Below are positions 23,936 to 37,167 of a DNA stretch of 64,000 nt, in pieces. This DNA is from Floccularia luteovirens. Taxonomy: Eukaryota; Basidiomycota; Agaricomycetes; Agaricales; Squamanitaceae. The stretch spans positions 1,426,001 through 1,490,000 of the forward strand of contig VSJF01000007.1 of assembly GCA_009739215.1 (NCBI GenBank), in the 5' to 3' direction. The position numbers were made by a program, and so were the translations under genes. Position 1 is the stretch's first letter. Every line of letters begins with the position of its first letter. The notes below the pieces were generated by a model, which was not told the origin of the DNA, ran no database searches, and was given only the letters and a program-made list of their open reading frames with translations.

Positions 23936-26920
23936 CAAAGCACAAGTACCCCTTGATGCCTTTCAATCCAAACGAACACTTACCAATGAATCAAAACCTA
24001 TGTTTACATGAGTGGCGAATGTTATCAATCAGCAGTCTGACTGTTGGCACGCCGCAGTTATGTGGACCGTTATGTACTTGTCGGTAGTTATAACTTTTGT
24101 CTCCAATATATGACAGTTGGCACTAGCCGGACTTAATACGCTACCAAAAGAGATCTTCCCATCTGGATCTGCAAACCAACTTTTATGGAAAGAAAATAAT
24201 ATACACAATAGGTGTCATTGACTGATGACAACAGATGGTAACACCCCTTCGCTCCCCCTATTCCCGGGGTAGGATCTTTATATTCCGATGCAACTGTCCG
24301 AAATTAGGTTTGTTCGGACTTCTTGTGTGCGGTGTTCTGAATCTGAATTGTAAAGGCTGTACTAGTTGGCTGTAGTTATCACAGAACAAAGTTGATATAC
24401 GTCGAACCTGTTATAAAAATAGATTTGATTTTTGAGCATTGTATTTGTTCCTTACATATTTGGTCAGAACTCCTGTCCCCCCTGAGTCCATCTCAAGTTA
24501 CATCGGCTTCGATCATCAGTGATTGAAGAAGTGACAAGTAAGATCATTCAGGAGATAGTAATCTTGTTGCTACATGGAATTAGATAACTTTGGGTTACGA
24601 AATGCACCGGCGATTTTGTACTGGAGGAGGCGTCTTTTGTCTTAAACAATAGTCGGCAATACTCAAGTAGTCACAGATATTCGCCCAGCTTAGATCTTTA
24701 GAAAGAAACTTCTTGATTAGATAGAAATAGCACACCTGATTGACGTCCCCGTCCAGCCCCCCCGTTCAGTACGGCTAATACTTGGTACAAATCCCAGATT
24801 TCTACCAGTCAGTATCAAGTCTTTGGAGTCGGAGGATGCGGCAGCGAAGTTAACACGTCAGAAATACTGGTGTAAGTAATGTTTCTGAAAATACCCAATT
24901 GGGTCCAATAAAGATAAAAATTCTCATTGGCTCCGGGTCCATCACTCGGGGATTGGAAGCACCGATTTATGTTACTGTATGTTTACTACTGGCTCAAAAC
25001 CTATCTGCCACGGCCTGAGAGCAAGGGATGATTGACAAGTTCTCGGCAACTCACAAATTCCAGGGTTTCAATTGTAATTTGTATGTATCAGACCCAACAA
25101 CTTAAGATAGGGTTCGCGCAGTATTGGAATGTCCGGTTGAGGTCTCATTGTCCTGTTTTGTAGAGTAGAAATCAGGACATCAAGGAGCTTCCTCCCGTGT
25201 TACAGATTAAGTACAGTTGGTTATGACACAGGTGCGTATGGAATGGTCAATTTATCAGAATCTTGTTTGAAAGGCACCATACGACACAACTTGACTTACA
25301 CTTCACCCATCGTGTCAGAGGTTTCTAACACTAGAGCAGGCTCTATATCCGAGTAGTCCAGCCTTTCGTGCCGAATACCGCCCACAAAACATCCACGAAC
25401 AGACTTACGACCGTGTGTAGAGGTGTGCGGTGGTACTGATCAGATGAAAATGATCGATGGCTTTTTCACTCAACAAATTTACCAATAGCGCCAGCGTTTT
25501 GTGGGCGCGAAAAAATCCGAAGATAAAACATGTAGTAAGTAAAGAGTCTCTAAATATCTCACCGCAGAGAGTCTGTATAATTTAATCCATAAGTATGGCA
25601 AAGTAGACATGAGGATATGACATAAGTAAGCAAGCGCTGGCTAAATTTCCATAAGTGGTATATTGTTTTGCCACGTGGACAGCTTAAATTCGGGCGTAGC
25701 AGATATATTCATAGCCTAAAGGTCGGTGAAAGAATAGGACCGATATTATAATCTTTATTATAGCTGAAGTATTCAAGTCGTGAGCAAAAGGATCGAAACT
25801 AGTGTTAGATAGGCGGTGGGTAAGCTTGAAGGTGGTGGTTTAGACCTAACCATTGCTGACAACAACAGGGCTTTTTATTGCGATATGTCGCTCGGAACAG
25901 ACTGTCCACCGCCAGCAGACGTCATAAACAGCCTGTTAAAAGATATAATTTTCAGTCATGTATGCTGTGGCCCTCTTGGTTCATAACTGCCTAACATATC
26001 CGCGAAAAGAATATTATCACCGCGGATGTCACAAGAAACGAAGTTTTTACTCATCGTGTGAGCAGCATGTTGGACAACCAAACCTCCAAGTGGATATTTT
26101 TTCTACCCTACTCCGTAAGCGCCTCGTTGATTGGGGTAATTAATGGATGTGGAGTCACACGCGGATTTGATTTGTGGGTATATGGCTGAATATACTAGTG
26201 GTAGGAGAGCGATAAATATCCACCCAAAAAATCCAGGGCAAAAAAGCTCGAGCGTTGTATGAGCGTTCCTTTTGGGCGCTGGAGTATTGCAGAAAACAGG
26301 TAAGTTAGGCAAATCGAGGAGAAGCACATTGTTGCGCTCAATAGCGCCCGGCGCCCATAACCATAAAAGGTAAGCTGGGTCATGTGGTTGGTGTCTACAT
26401 ACTATTTCCCGGTGTGAGCGGTATAAACCTAGCAACTCCTTTGCTGATCGTTTGCAGCTTTCCTCTCTTCTATCACCGCCCCTCTCCCTCCACATATCGT
26501 ATCAACTGCCATATCACATTACTATCTACCAACGTCACTTCTCGTTCCGGCGGGACGTCCACCAATAGTACAAATCCTCAGGGTTGCTTTGCAAATCTAT
26601 CTCCTGATCTCTTCAGCGCAACGCACCTACTTATAAACTAACCTCTGGCGAGGATGACACGCACACCCATTGATCCATTTCTCTCTTCATCTCAGTCCTC
26701 TCGTTCAGGTTGTCTGGATAATATAGCAATGGTCGTTCGTTCATCACCCGCTCTATGTGCGAGTCAAAATACATAGAAGTTACAGGTATGTTAAAATCAC
26801 AAACAAATTGTTTCGTGCACTAATTATCCCTTCAATAAAGTTACGCCGCTTTCCTACAAGTTCCACAACCAAAACAAGAAATTGAAAGGCCGAAAAATAA
26901 ATACTGTCGGTTGCTTGGAA
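23936..26920. other. Gene-free block, 3.0 kb
   Basis: This block lies between the convergent 3' ends of VTC4 (plus) and the first Zn2Cys6 regulator (minus). Stops are frequent in all frames. The longest open frame is 130 codons on the minus strand (26103-26495), without a domain, splice context or biased composition. I see no terminal repeats, transposase, RT or tRNA-like structure. A single CACGTG occurs at 25673. Confidence 0.5.
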
Positions 26921-29467
26921 TCATAGCAAGAGCAAGTTTAGGCGACGTTCCCGTATGGTCTCACAGAGATCCACCGCACCTCCTCCCACATCACGTTTCT
27001 GCCATACGGCCTCCATCAATAATCTTGTCTGCATCAGGTTACCAATACTCTCATTGAGATATCGGAACCGGCCTTTGATAAGCTCGCGCAGGTTAGAGTT
27101 GTTTGTCAAGCACCCCGTAAGGCATATAGGAAATGAAAGTCTACGATCCACATCAGATGGCTGAAGCTGAGATAACAAGCGGATAATCGTGTCCACTGAA
27201 GTAATAATTTCGGGTACGTCTGATGAAGAGACGATCGTATATTAGTATTGACTTCTCTTTATACAGATATCATTTATGAGCGTACCTGGAAGTGACTTGC
27301 TTAAAACTGTGTGAAGATACAGAACTGCGGTCTCCCGGAAGATGTCTCTGACCACGCGATGTGTGATAACATCTGGATCTTCCTGTTTGGAACTCTCTGA
27401 GGATCGTGATGAGTCTTGCAAAGGGTTGTTTTGTATATCGCTGCTACTGCTTGACCCTGACGCCGCTGGATATCTTCTCAGGCGTCGTTCTATATCGTCA
27501 CCCTTATGGACAAGTTCTCGGTAACTGAGTGACCCATTACGTTCTCTTATTGCTTTCCACTGTGCCAAGTTAGCTGTTTCACCGATCGCCAGCATCACCT
27601 CCTCAGGACATCCAGTCATCGTAGCCATGTCAAATCTAAAATGCGGACCAAGACCTTCTTCCCAGTAGCAGCCACTCTGATCGATCATAGAATGCCACAT
27701 AAGCGCAAATTTTGGTCGGCGACATAATGACAAGCATGAAAAAGTATCAAGCCACTGTTACACGGGTATGAGATATAATCGAAATGATTTTAATAGAGTT
27801 TCTCACCAACGTTGCTTTTACCATCAGTTGTCTAGATGGTGACATATTATTATAGGCGTTCCATGGGTTACTGCTGGAAGGAAGACCAGTGTGGCTCATC
27901 CAATCACATAGGATCGCGAATGGTTCTTCCCAGTTGGCATGGCCACCGGACAGCTGGGAAAAACTGACAAGGTGTAATGCGGCGATCGCATCACTATCTT
28001 TCCAGCCCCTGATCTTAATTCCATTTTCCAACTGGTTGAGGGCCTCGAGTCGGAGGTACATCGGGTGTTCCAGGTTCGCGTTCGGAGGTTCTAAACCATT
28101 GACCACCCTCATTTGGGTGGTAAAGAGATCGACCAAAGCGCATATGGAGTTGGTGACTGCGCCTCGGGGCTCCTCTATAACCGCCTGAGAGATAATGTCA
28201 ATCGCTATTTCGCGAAGTCAACGATCGAGGCGACTTACCTGATATGTTATGTCTGTGAAAGTGTTGGCTGCGAAGCCAAACTGTACCTTGCGAATATCTT
28301 CATGCTCGAAATAACGCATTACCAAGCCTTCTTGGAAAGCCGTCTGCCCTGATGGTGTATCATAGCGCCCCAAAGGCAAGGTGTTGGTGGATGTTTGGCT
28401 TGCGTATGCCATCCCACCGAATTGCTCTTGTGGAAACATCAGAAAAGCGTTATTATTTCCTGAATCAGGGTTGTATAGGGAAGGGGAAGGAAGAGGGGGG
28501 TTGGCGAAATAGAAGGGGTTCGTAGATTGGAGAAGTGGGTTCATCGCGTCATTGAATGTAGTGTTAAACTGATCAAGGCTCAAGTGAGAAGTATTTGAAG
28601 CACCTGTTATACCAACCATTATGGGTTAGCACCTTTATGATAACGACGGACAACATAACGTACCGGGCACACCAGGTATCATGGGATGAGGTCGGCAATT
28701 TTGACCGACCGACGGGTCATTAAACTGGTGAACACCATAGTCTGGGGGACTGAGGTTAATGGAAGATGTGGGGCTTGGGGCTGCATTGTGTGCTCGGCTG
28801 GATGAGGCTTGAGAGGGGACGTGCATTGCGCTGGAACGTGGTTGCCCACGGATAAGACCTTGCTGGGTAAGTCTAGCTTTGATGCTGGCCTTGTACTCAT
28901 CGACGGCCCGTTTATCCTGAGAAATGAATATGGTCAGCTATATCTTCGCCCCTATCGACGCGCAGTCCAACACTGCAGCTCGATTATCCTTACTCACCCG
29001 CATCCATTCTGGCCGTTTTGGGCCCCACCCCAGACACTGGATAGTGAGGCGCTTACACGTTTTACAAGAGTCTCCCTCACGCTGCTCGTCGCATTTCTAT
29101 CAACAAGACACATATTAGCGGTCGGTGGATGATGAAAGGTGGGATGGATGGACCTTTCTGCGGACTCGACAAGTCCTGATAGTGGGGTGTGGGGGATCAA
29201 CAAAAATGGCGGCAGGATCATGGAGTCATTTGCTTACCAACAACCTCCCTTGCCTGCACTCTGTGAGCGTGATATGTTCACGGGGGTACGAACGGAATTT
29301 TCAGAGGAACTAGGTAAAGGGGAGTCACTCCCCTCTTCACGGGAGGGAATCATTGTTGGTGAGGCAGAGGAAAGAAGATCTGGAGAAATATTCAAAGAGG
29401 AAGTTGTACTTGTTGAGGGAGAATTACTACCACTCCCAACAGGCGAGTCGTGGTTTAGGTATGCCAT
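26921..29467 (-). CDS. Zn2Cys6 transcription factor, PRO1-like, copy 1
   Basis: Eight exons (29238-29467, 29154-29175, 28998-29096, 28664-28916, 28239-28603, 27807-28184, 27286-27754, 26921-27219) give 704 residues with an intact frame. A Ser/Pro-rich N-terminus precedes a binuclear zinc cluster at about residues 75-105: CWTC, RVRRKK, C, eight residues, CKTC, KRLTIQ, C. This matches C-x2-C-x6-C-x8-C-x2-C-x6-C. It is followed by LGWGPKRPEWMR, typical of the basidiomycete group related to the ascomycete regulator PRO1. The C-terminal half, from about residue 350, has the look of the fungal-specific domain Fungal_trans_2. Two introns interrupt the zinc cluster, leaving a 22-base exon. It is likely a nuclear DNA-binding regulator with unknown targets. 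The neighbour at 31099-33290 is a paralogue in the same orientation. Confidence 0.88.
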
Positions 29468-31098
29468 CCGTTATCAGGCAAATTGAAGTATCGGACAGTA
29501 AAGAATGCCTACAGTGGAACTGTATGGAGACAAGATGCGAACTTAGAAACAGTCGGAGAGATTTATTAGACGTGATACGAGAAAAGGGTGCGTAGGAAAA
29601 TCGGACAAGGGCTACGTCAGATTACCGACATGCAAGAAAGGAAAGAGAAGATAGGATAGAAAAAGACGCTGAAGATGGGATGACAGAAGTGATGATATTG
29701 TGATGGCCTGTTTCCAAGGAACTGAAGGCAAGATATTATTTAAGACGAGAAACAGACATATGACTGGACACTGGAATCCCTGCTTGTCGGTGGAGGTTGC
29801 CATTTCACCCTGTCAGAATTTCTAACTCCGGCCACTGATCGGCAGATTCCTGTGTGCTTCAAAATTCCGGTCGACAGTCCAGATAAAGAGATGCGAAATC
29901 GAGTGAGTTTTGGGATGCGATTTGAAGCTCCCCATCCTCATCGGACTATCATTCTAAGCGACCAACGGCAAACAATTACGGCCGATATGGAAATTCCACA
30001 TGGCTTTATCCTCTCTGGCGATTCTGGGAAAAAAGTGTATAATCTGTTACACACACACCCTTTCGCTGAAATCCTTGCTTTTTTGTTTGCTATTTTGTAC
30101 TTTAGCATTGACAATTACATATGTTTTGAAACATGAGCTTATATAAACTCGCGACAAACTCGCATCTTAATAAGAACCATGTTACAGCTTCTTTTTCCCC
30201 TTCCTTCCCCCCCGCCTCTCACTTCTTAGCCCCCCACAGCTTCTCATTCCTTTTGTTCATGTGCCCTCCTTTTAAAGTCCCCATCACGATTGCGGCTGTA
30301 CAGAGTCAGTCAGCTTCTTGTGCCTTGTTCGCCATTACCTGTTAGAGAGAGGGTTTTATTTATTTGCTTAATAATGCCGTCTTAGAATGGTAATACTAAC
30401 TAAAACCTATCCGCAAATGGTATTGATGAAAGCACGTGCACATCGATCCCCTTTTTTTAGATCAAACTGAATGGTGCGTTGTTTGATCCATAAATACTTG
30501 ATGTAGTATGAATGGAGAGGGTTGCACATTCCTGAGATAAGTTGAGGGTGGAGATCCCGTTATGATCAGAGTAATTTACACATGTGTGAAAAAAAAAATT
30601 TTGGAGACGGAAAGTGGTCTTACAATTTAGACATTCTGGATGCCTAAAACCATACAACGCAAGGGAAAAATTACGTTCTAAAATTACAAAGTAAGGGAGT
30701 GTCCATATAGAATGGTGTTACGGAAGAGAAAGGAGGATCTATGCAATATATGGGAGGTGTTGTTTGATTTGATATGAATGAGATTGTTTGACGATGATGC
30801 AAATAGGAGCGGAAAGTGAAAAAGAAGCATCACTCTGAAGCGAGCCAGCCTTGGTGTTTCAGCGACAAATATGAGAGAAATAGATATATGACGAGAGCAA
30901 ATGAATCGGCGAGCGAGTATAGGAAGGCGAGAACCAGGTAAATCAGAACAACAAAAATGATGTGAGAAAAAAAATTAACATGATGGAATGAAGAGAACAC
31001 AAAAGGAGTTGAGATTCCGGGAAGTTACAAACAAGTCAGGAAAAATCGCTGATCTCCTGTTTTTGTATATCGCGACAAGCAGACAAACTGAGAATGGT
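29468..31098. other. Intergenic region between the two Zn2Cys6 genes
   Basis: This 1.6 kb must contain the promoter and leader of copy 1 and the 3' UTR of copy 2, since both genes are on the minus strand. It holds pyrimidine-rich runs near 30190-30240 and a CACGTG at 30433. No supported gene is seen; the open frames are under 100 codons. Confidence 0.5.
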
Positions 31099-33290
31099 TC
31101 AAACCAACAGAATACGAGAATTGGTTGTCGAGTCGGTCAATCTCCCACGCCAATCGACGGGATCCGCAATGGGATTGGGGGGAGCCCATATATCTGTGAG
31201 CAACTTACGGATCGAATCGCAATTTCCCACACCATCATTGCACGCTCCCTTCTCGAGAGTTGATAACAGCTTATTCCGGTGATTCCTGTCGTTGGTGAGG
31301 CACCCGCAGATGTAGATCCCGAATACGGTACTCCGGATCACAGAACGTGAAACATCTTGGTTCTGCTCGACCCACACTGCCTCAATCGCTCTCATTGTTT
31401 CATCAACACAGTCTCTAATCTCTGGTACGTTCGGGAAATCTCCAGATACAACAGATTGTAAAAACAATCGCGTTGCACAGCGAAAGATCTCACTAGTGAG
31501 ATGCCGACTGTAGGCAATAACGTCGTCTGTCGGTGGTGGCATGTGCATTGATGGCGTAAGAGCCAGTTCGATATTCGCCGCTTTACTAACAAGGATGTTA
31601 TTGCTGAGCTTTCCTTTAGAAGCTTGATTCTTTTTCCAGACGGAGAGTTCCAATGTCTCTGCGAGTGCCCAGACGACTTTGTTTTCGCATCCCATTGGAG
31701 ACATCATAGAGTTAGGAGGTGGATCACCATAAGGGGAATGGAGTACAACGTTGGACGGGTTAAACATTGCACGAATTGGTTTCAAGTAATGTGGCGCCTT
31801 TTGGGTGGTTACTGCCGCAAGGACATCAAACCAGATCGCAGTCTTGATAACAAAAGCTTCTTTTTGACCACATTGAGCTAAAACTGCTGCGGGGCCGTTA
31901 AAGTTGGGATTATACAGAAGTCCATCCACGAAACGGGCTGCCATATTAATGAAGACGTCCCAAGAACCACGGCCGCCATCAAATAGGAAAAGCGAGACTA
32001 AATGGAGCGCTGCCATCGCGCCGTCTGATGTCATTGGTTCTTTGCCTAGTGTGGCTTGTATTTTTTGGATGCGACTGTCGATAGCCGGGACAAACCTTTC
32101 CTCTGGACGGCAAAAGCGCTGGAAGTGGACGTTCGCCAGCATGATTACAGCTTCTCGTGTAGCTTGGTGTGAAGTAATAGTCTGTAAAACAACCATGGGG
32201 AAGGTCTTTCTATCCTCTAGGAGGTATTGTATGGAGAGGACGTTCTCCATGTAGTGCTGGATATAGAAATCCACCATCTCTGGCGGGACGAATGGGGTAG
32301 CCTGTATCCATGGTGTATATCCGTCGTCGTACTCAGAGACATATGTTTCACCATCAGGGATAAGTTCAGGACTCAGATAGTATGATCTTCCAAAAGAACT
32401 CCATTGCGAAGGCGAAGGCACTACCGAAACAAAAGAAAAAAAGTTAATTACTACATTATTTTACAACATTTAATAGTACAGGCCCTCACATGGTACTAAG
32501 CTAGTATTATTAGGCGCTGAGATAAAGGGGTCGGAGGATACATGGCCGGTGGTCGAGCCTTCGGGGGAAGTGGAACGGAAATATGGGGAAGATGGATGCA
32601 AACCTATAGAAGATGAGCGTTGTGGATATAATGATAAAAGTGGTGGGCACCAACCACTTGAGTGCCTAAAAGGTGGTGGGTCAACTTCGTGGCGGATATC
32701 TGATATATGTCGATATGAATATCTCTCTTCTTCAGATGGGGAAAGCGGGGGAGTTGATGCTGTTTCTGATGATGAACTGTTGTATGGGTCTTCGCGAAGA
32801 CGAAGGAATGTGGGTTCATGGTCGGTACTCCTTGGGCCTGAGCCTGAGTGGCCTTTGATCATGCCCTGTGCTGCGAGAAAGTTTTTGACCTTGTCTCGAA
32901 TTTCGCCGACTTTGCGAGATTCCTATAAAATTCCAAAAATAAAAACAAAATACAAACGGTTACACGGTCAGCATCGCGGATAACAAAAATGAAATAAATA
33001 GAATATAAACATACACGCAACCAATCCGGTCGTTTCTGGCCAAAGCCGAGGCATTCGAGACGAAGGCGCATACAGGTTTGACACCTGCCCTCTGCATCTC
33101 TTTGCTCATCGCACTTCTGTATGAGAGGATAGATGTGGGATGTAAGAAGGTGGCGTGCGGATTATTAGCGATCGGAACCGACCTTACGACGAATCCTGCA
33201 CGTGTAACAGCCAGATTTTGCTCGAACAGCGCCTTTTGCTTTGGGCGCCCCGGGTTTCTTTGCAAGAGGAGAACGCGGAGAAGGAGGCAT
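31099..33290 (-). CDS. Zn2Cys6 transcription factor, PRO1-like, copy 2
   Basis: Four exons (33183-33290, 33015-33116, 32490-32922, 31099-32420) encode 654 residues without a frame break. The start MPPSPRSPLAKKPG leads straight into a zinc cluster: CYTC, RIRRKK, C, nine residues, CQTC, MRLRLE, C, then LGFGQKRPDWLR. A Ser/Pro-rich spacer follows. The long C-terminal region, from about 220 (WIQATPFVPPEMVDFYIQHY onward), resembles Fungal_trans_2. The intron after CRIRRK lies at exactly the same codon as in copy 1 (CRVRRK), good evidence of common descent. Copy 2 has fewer introns. Role: probable sequence-specific regulator, in ascomycete relatives linked to sexual development, but targets here are unknown. 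Confidence 0.88.
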
Positions 33291-34197
33291 TTGGGGGATG
33301 GAAGAGGATTTGGAATGGGACGGGTAAGTTGACTGGGCTTATATGTACGGTTACATCTGTCCTCTCTGTCCTTATCCTCAATTACACTATCCGGGGTCCT
33401 TTCTCGGCACTGTCCCTGCCCCGGCTTCCATTCCGGGAAATATCACTCTCTCATAATATTTCATATATCATATCTCCTGTCTTCTGCCCCTCTCCGTATC
33501 TCTTTGTCGTCACAGAAAACAATTGTATCACACTCATGTACACACAATCAGCACAGGTACAGCATGGTAGACACAAACGCTGCTGCAACTCGTGGGAGGT
33601 CCGTGTGTATTCACATTCTTTTGATTTCCCAAACAGGCACAAGGACAGGATAATTCAACACAGCGCAAATGCAATGTCACTGTGCTGATAAATTTAGCAG
33701 TCATGGGCACCGCTAAGATCGGGGTTCAACAACCCTTGCATCCATCGAAACCCGTATCTGTCCCTTTACAACTTCGGCACCTATTTCCCACATTTCCCTC
33801 CGCGCTTAACGGCTTCCAAGTCAGAAAAACATTTTGTTTTTGATTATTCATTTCGACTTTCTTGTCCAATCCCCACAATCTATCATCTTCCATATTCTCA
33901 AATGCCGAGGCCATCAACCCAACCCTGAATTTCCTATCCATATAAATTCAAACTATGTTGAGAAAAAAAATAGAAACAAAGAAAGACAGGTGCTCTCCTC
34001 CAGTCCAACCATAACGTAACGTTGGCCAGGGGGAAAAAAAAAGGGAAATGTAAACACTTTTATGTCAGAGTCCGAGGTGTCATAAGTTTAGTGATATGTC
34101 GACAGTCCATTTGTTGTTCATACAATTTCCTCAGGGAGAGTGCGGAAAGGGGTTGTTGGGGTAGCCATCTCTCGAATATAAACCGTCTATGTCAAAA
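33291..34197. other. Intergenic region upstream of Zn2Cys6 copy 2
   Basis: This 0.9 kb contains the copy 2 promoter and the 3' UTR of the PH-domain gene. Pyrimidine-rich stretches occur around 33360-33500, typical of fungal promoters. No gene is supported. Confidence 0.5.
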
Positions 34198-35800
34198 CTA
34201 CGTCTCCCGAGCGTCTTCAGGTATGGCACCACTTAAGCCGCTGACCCCCCCAGCGCTCAGCCGTCGTGTTCTATTTCTGTTTCCAACATTTCCACCTGGA
34301 CTCATGCTTCCCTCGGCAATACCCTGGGATGACGATGTGCTCTTAGATACCACGCCGGGAACAACACCAGAGCCTGAACGCCAGGCAAACATTGCCCGGA
34401 AAGCACTTAGCCACCGGATCTCATCCTCTTCGCTGGGTGCACAGAGGAGTAGCGTTCGTTTCGTCGTTACAACCTTGAACGTATGTGTCCTCTGGGAATC
34501 ATCTATATCCGAGTTCAATGTGCCCCCAGCTGTTGATGTTATCACTGGTGTTATGGGTGCTTGTCGGCTCGTCGGCATGTTAAACTCCAGTGCATCCAGT
34601 ATTTCAGAGAAAGGGAATTGACGATGCGGTTTGGTATCCTATATAAGTTTTAATTACGGTTGTCTAATCCAAATATAAAATACTAAACTGACCATGTGGC
34701 TGCCTGAATACACGAGCTTTTCTCCAGTAAGCACGAACCATCGCTTACGCCAGTTCCTGCGCTTCGATCCACATTTCATCAGATAACCGGAAAGTACAAC
34801 TTTGCCCAGATCCTTAGTCGAGGTAGCCGGTTTCATTGGAGACGCAGCGAATGTTGTACGGGTCGGTGAAGGAACTGTAGGTTGAGCAGGCGAAGCATCC
34901 TCAGAGTCTGAAGAAGTGATGATATTGTGCAGCTGACTCTGATTTCCAGGTGGTGATGATGTAAATGCCTGCAAATTCTCCTTTGCTTTCGGAATGGGAA
35001 TGGGAGTAGAAGCTGATGTTTGAGTAGAAGTCGACATCAAGGTCTGCCGGGCATCTTCAATTGCTTTGACCCACTCCCGAACATCCTGTGCCGAGCTTGC
35101 CTGAAGATAGAATGTTCGCACGGGGGAGATCAGGCCAAAGGTGTTATCGTGTCGTTTCAGAGTAACTTGAGTGCATGAGTGCACATCAGATAGCTCGAGA
35201 AGACGGAGCAATTGATATTCTGCAGAACTCTTGTAGTATGCCAAATGGGCCGGTCGTAGCACGAACCATCTTTTCTTCCATGTCTATATGATAAACATCA
35301 TATCAATCATTAGCACGATAGCTGACACACTGATCCACATACCTTTCTCCGTTCGCCCTTCTTCCACAGATACCCTGATTTGATGACACTTTCATCCAAT
35401 GAACCGCGCTGTGTCGTCTTGACATTAGCAGTCTTCCAGCCACCCTCCGCAACATCCTCTTCATCATCAGAGTCCTCTCCGCCGCTCCCAGACCTACGTT
35501 CAGCAATGGATGAGAGTGGGGGTTGGGACGAGGACGTGCCAGCGTATATGCTGCTGCTATGATGTGCGGTTGGTGTCAAGAGATCGGGCGCATGGAAAGA
35601 ATCGGAGTCTGACTCTGTGCCCGATACTGATAATGCCACCCCAGCAGAAGATGGAGCACTGCTGCTATGAACCTAGCAAGAAAGTTGAGCCATAAGTTTA
35701 AATGGGCGCTTGTTCAGGTTTAGAGAAACCATACTTTTGGAGTGTGTATTGAAAGTTTACGATTTATTTCCTGAGGAGAAGGCGGTGCCACTGAAGGCAT
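34198..35800 (-). CDS. Tandem PH-domain protein
   Basis: Four exons (35735-35800, 35343-35672, 34693-35283, 34198-34638) encode 475 residues with intact frame. A Ser- and acid-rich N-terminus precedes a first PH domain at about 118-220 (SGYLWKKGERRK, then TWKKRWFVLRPAHLAYY, closing with the C-terminal helix DVREWVKAIEDARQ). A second follows at about 300-435 (LSGYLMKCGSKRRNWRKRWFV, closing with DEIRWLSAFRAMFAW). Both keep the K-x(n)-KxRWFVL basic pattern used to bind phosphoinositides. Two-PH proteins such as yeast Opy1 sense PI(4,5)P2 or modulate its kinase at the plasma membrane; that parallel is architectural only. No catalytic domain is present. The gene is divergent from the acyl-CoA-binding protein gene. 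Confidence 0.85.
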
Positions 35801-36541
35801 TGTTTTGAGCAACGATGAAGGGAAAGAAGCCCTCCCTCGATGGGACTGGCTCGCCTTGGTGTCGTAATAAGCGACTCTGTCGTTGCGTTGCGTTGCGTTA
35901 AAGCTTAGTTTCTTGTTGACAACCTATGTCATCACGTGTCACACAGCCTCATCAATAAATAATTCAAATTTCGAATTAAAAATTAAGTCACAAATCTATT
36001 CGTTTTGTGGATATACAGCGTACCATACTCATAACTAACTGACTGTGTTTTTGTGGTTGATGGGATACATGTGGTTTTAAGCTCTCCTATACTTTGCATC
36101 TTCACATATCTGTTCACATCTGTCAGGAACGAAAAATATACACCCACCCATCACCGTACAGGGGCAATTGTAGATCTCACCTACCCATCACCTAGACAGA
36201 GGGGCTGTACTTGATTAAATAGAGAGACCTTCGATAATCGTCTTTTTCTAGTGGCAGAATCTCTGCTTTTCGGGCTTGGTTTCGCTACTTTTTGCTTCCC
36301 ACTTCGTAGAGAAGAAAAGAGGAGCAATCATTCATTTAACTATATGCATATCAGTGTAACAATATTTGGTTTTAGACGCCAAAAATGACGGAAGTATAAA
36401 AATAAGCATTAACAGGAGGCTTTCCCGATATGGTATGCACTGATAATCATATCAGGCATCAGGAAAACCATCTCGCAAGAAACGACCAACTCTGAAAAAG
36501 TCGATTTCTTACTTACTGCCACTTACTATCAGTAAAGTACT
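35801..36541. promoter_or_regulatory. Divergent promoter between PH protein and acyl-CoA-binding protein
   Basis: This 741-base region has a four-fold 5-base repeat of CGTTG (35881-35899) just upstream of the PH-protein start. A CACGTG palindrome lies at 35933-35938, about 133 bases from the PH ATG and 604 bases from the other ATG. No open frame of note. Confidence 0.4.
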
Positions 36542-37167
36542 ATGTCTCAAGCCAAATTCGAGAAAGCAGTTAAAATCGTACAAGAGCTCCCCAAGGACGG
36601 ACCAATACAACCATCGAAAGACGATCAGCTCTTTGTGAGTAATCTCACGATCAAGATCAACAAAAATTCTTATCATAACCCTCCAACTTTCCAGTTCTAC
36701 AGCTACTATAAGCAAGGTACACCGAGGTTCTATTTTCTATGTTTTTGATACACATGTCTCCCTGTCCATGTCATTCAAAATCATACTGAAACGAGAGTAG
36801 GTACTATCGGTGATGTTAACATCGCCAGGCCTGGATTGATGGATTTCGTCGGAAAGGCTAAATGGTGAGCGTCTACTTTTCAACAAAACCTTCCTGGTTT
36901 GTATAAGCTGGCGTTTCTCTATTTTTATTCACCAAAACATGTAAACAGGGATGCATGGAATGGAGTTAAGGGAACGACTAAAGAAGAGGCATACACTAAA
37001 TATGTTGAAAAATTATTGGAGGTGGGCGTCTCAAGCTCTTTTGACATCATTCCCTATGTCATTCCGATGGTTAATCTCCGTTGTTCTTTTCCCCACGCTA
37101 GATCCTCAACAAAGTCAATGACGAGAATTCCAAGAAATACATCAAGGAGATTGAAGAAGCAGCCTAA
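36542..37167 (+). CDS. ACB1: Acyl-CoA-binding protein
   Basis: Five exons (36542-36634, 36695-36716, 36801-36864, 36949-37021, 37102-37167) give 105 residues, slightly longer than the 86-92 usual for ACBP. The protein is a single four-helix ACB domain that binds long-chain acyl-CoA esters in the cytosol and hands them between FAS, elongation and lipid-synthesis enzymes. Diagnostic parts are MSQAKFEKAVKIVQELPKDG, then FYSYYKQGTIGDVNIARPG and KWDAWNGVKGTTKEEAYTKY, which carry the Tyr and Lys residues that grip the CoA headgroup. Exon 2 is only 22 bases. Frame is intact. It may draw on the product of the FAS gene 18 kb away, but the two are not adjacent and linkage is probably incidental. Confidence 0.95.

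Noticed and set aside
26103..26495. 130-codon open frame, minus strand
   Set aside because: Mixed Arg/Cys-rich then hydrophobic composition with no family resemblance; overlaps other frames.
5113..37167. A biosynthetic cluster built around FAS, GTR2, VTC4 and ACBP
   Set aside because: No PKS/NRPS, tailoring enzymes or transporter; the genes are housekeeping and far apart. The GMC enzyme is 40 kb away.
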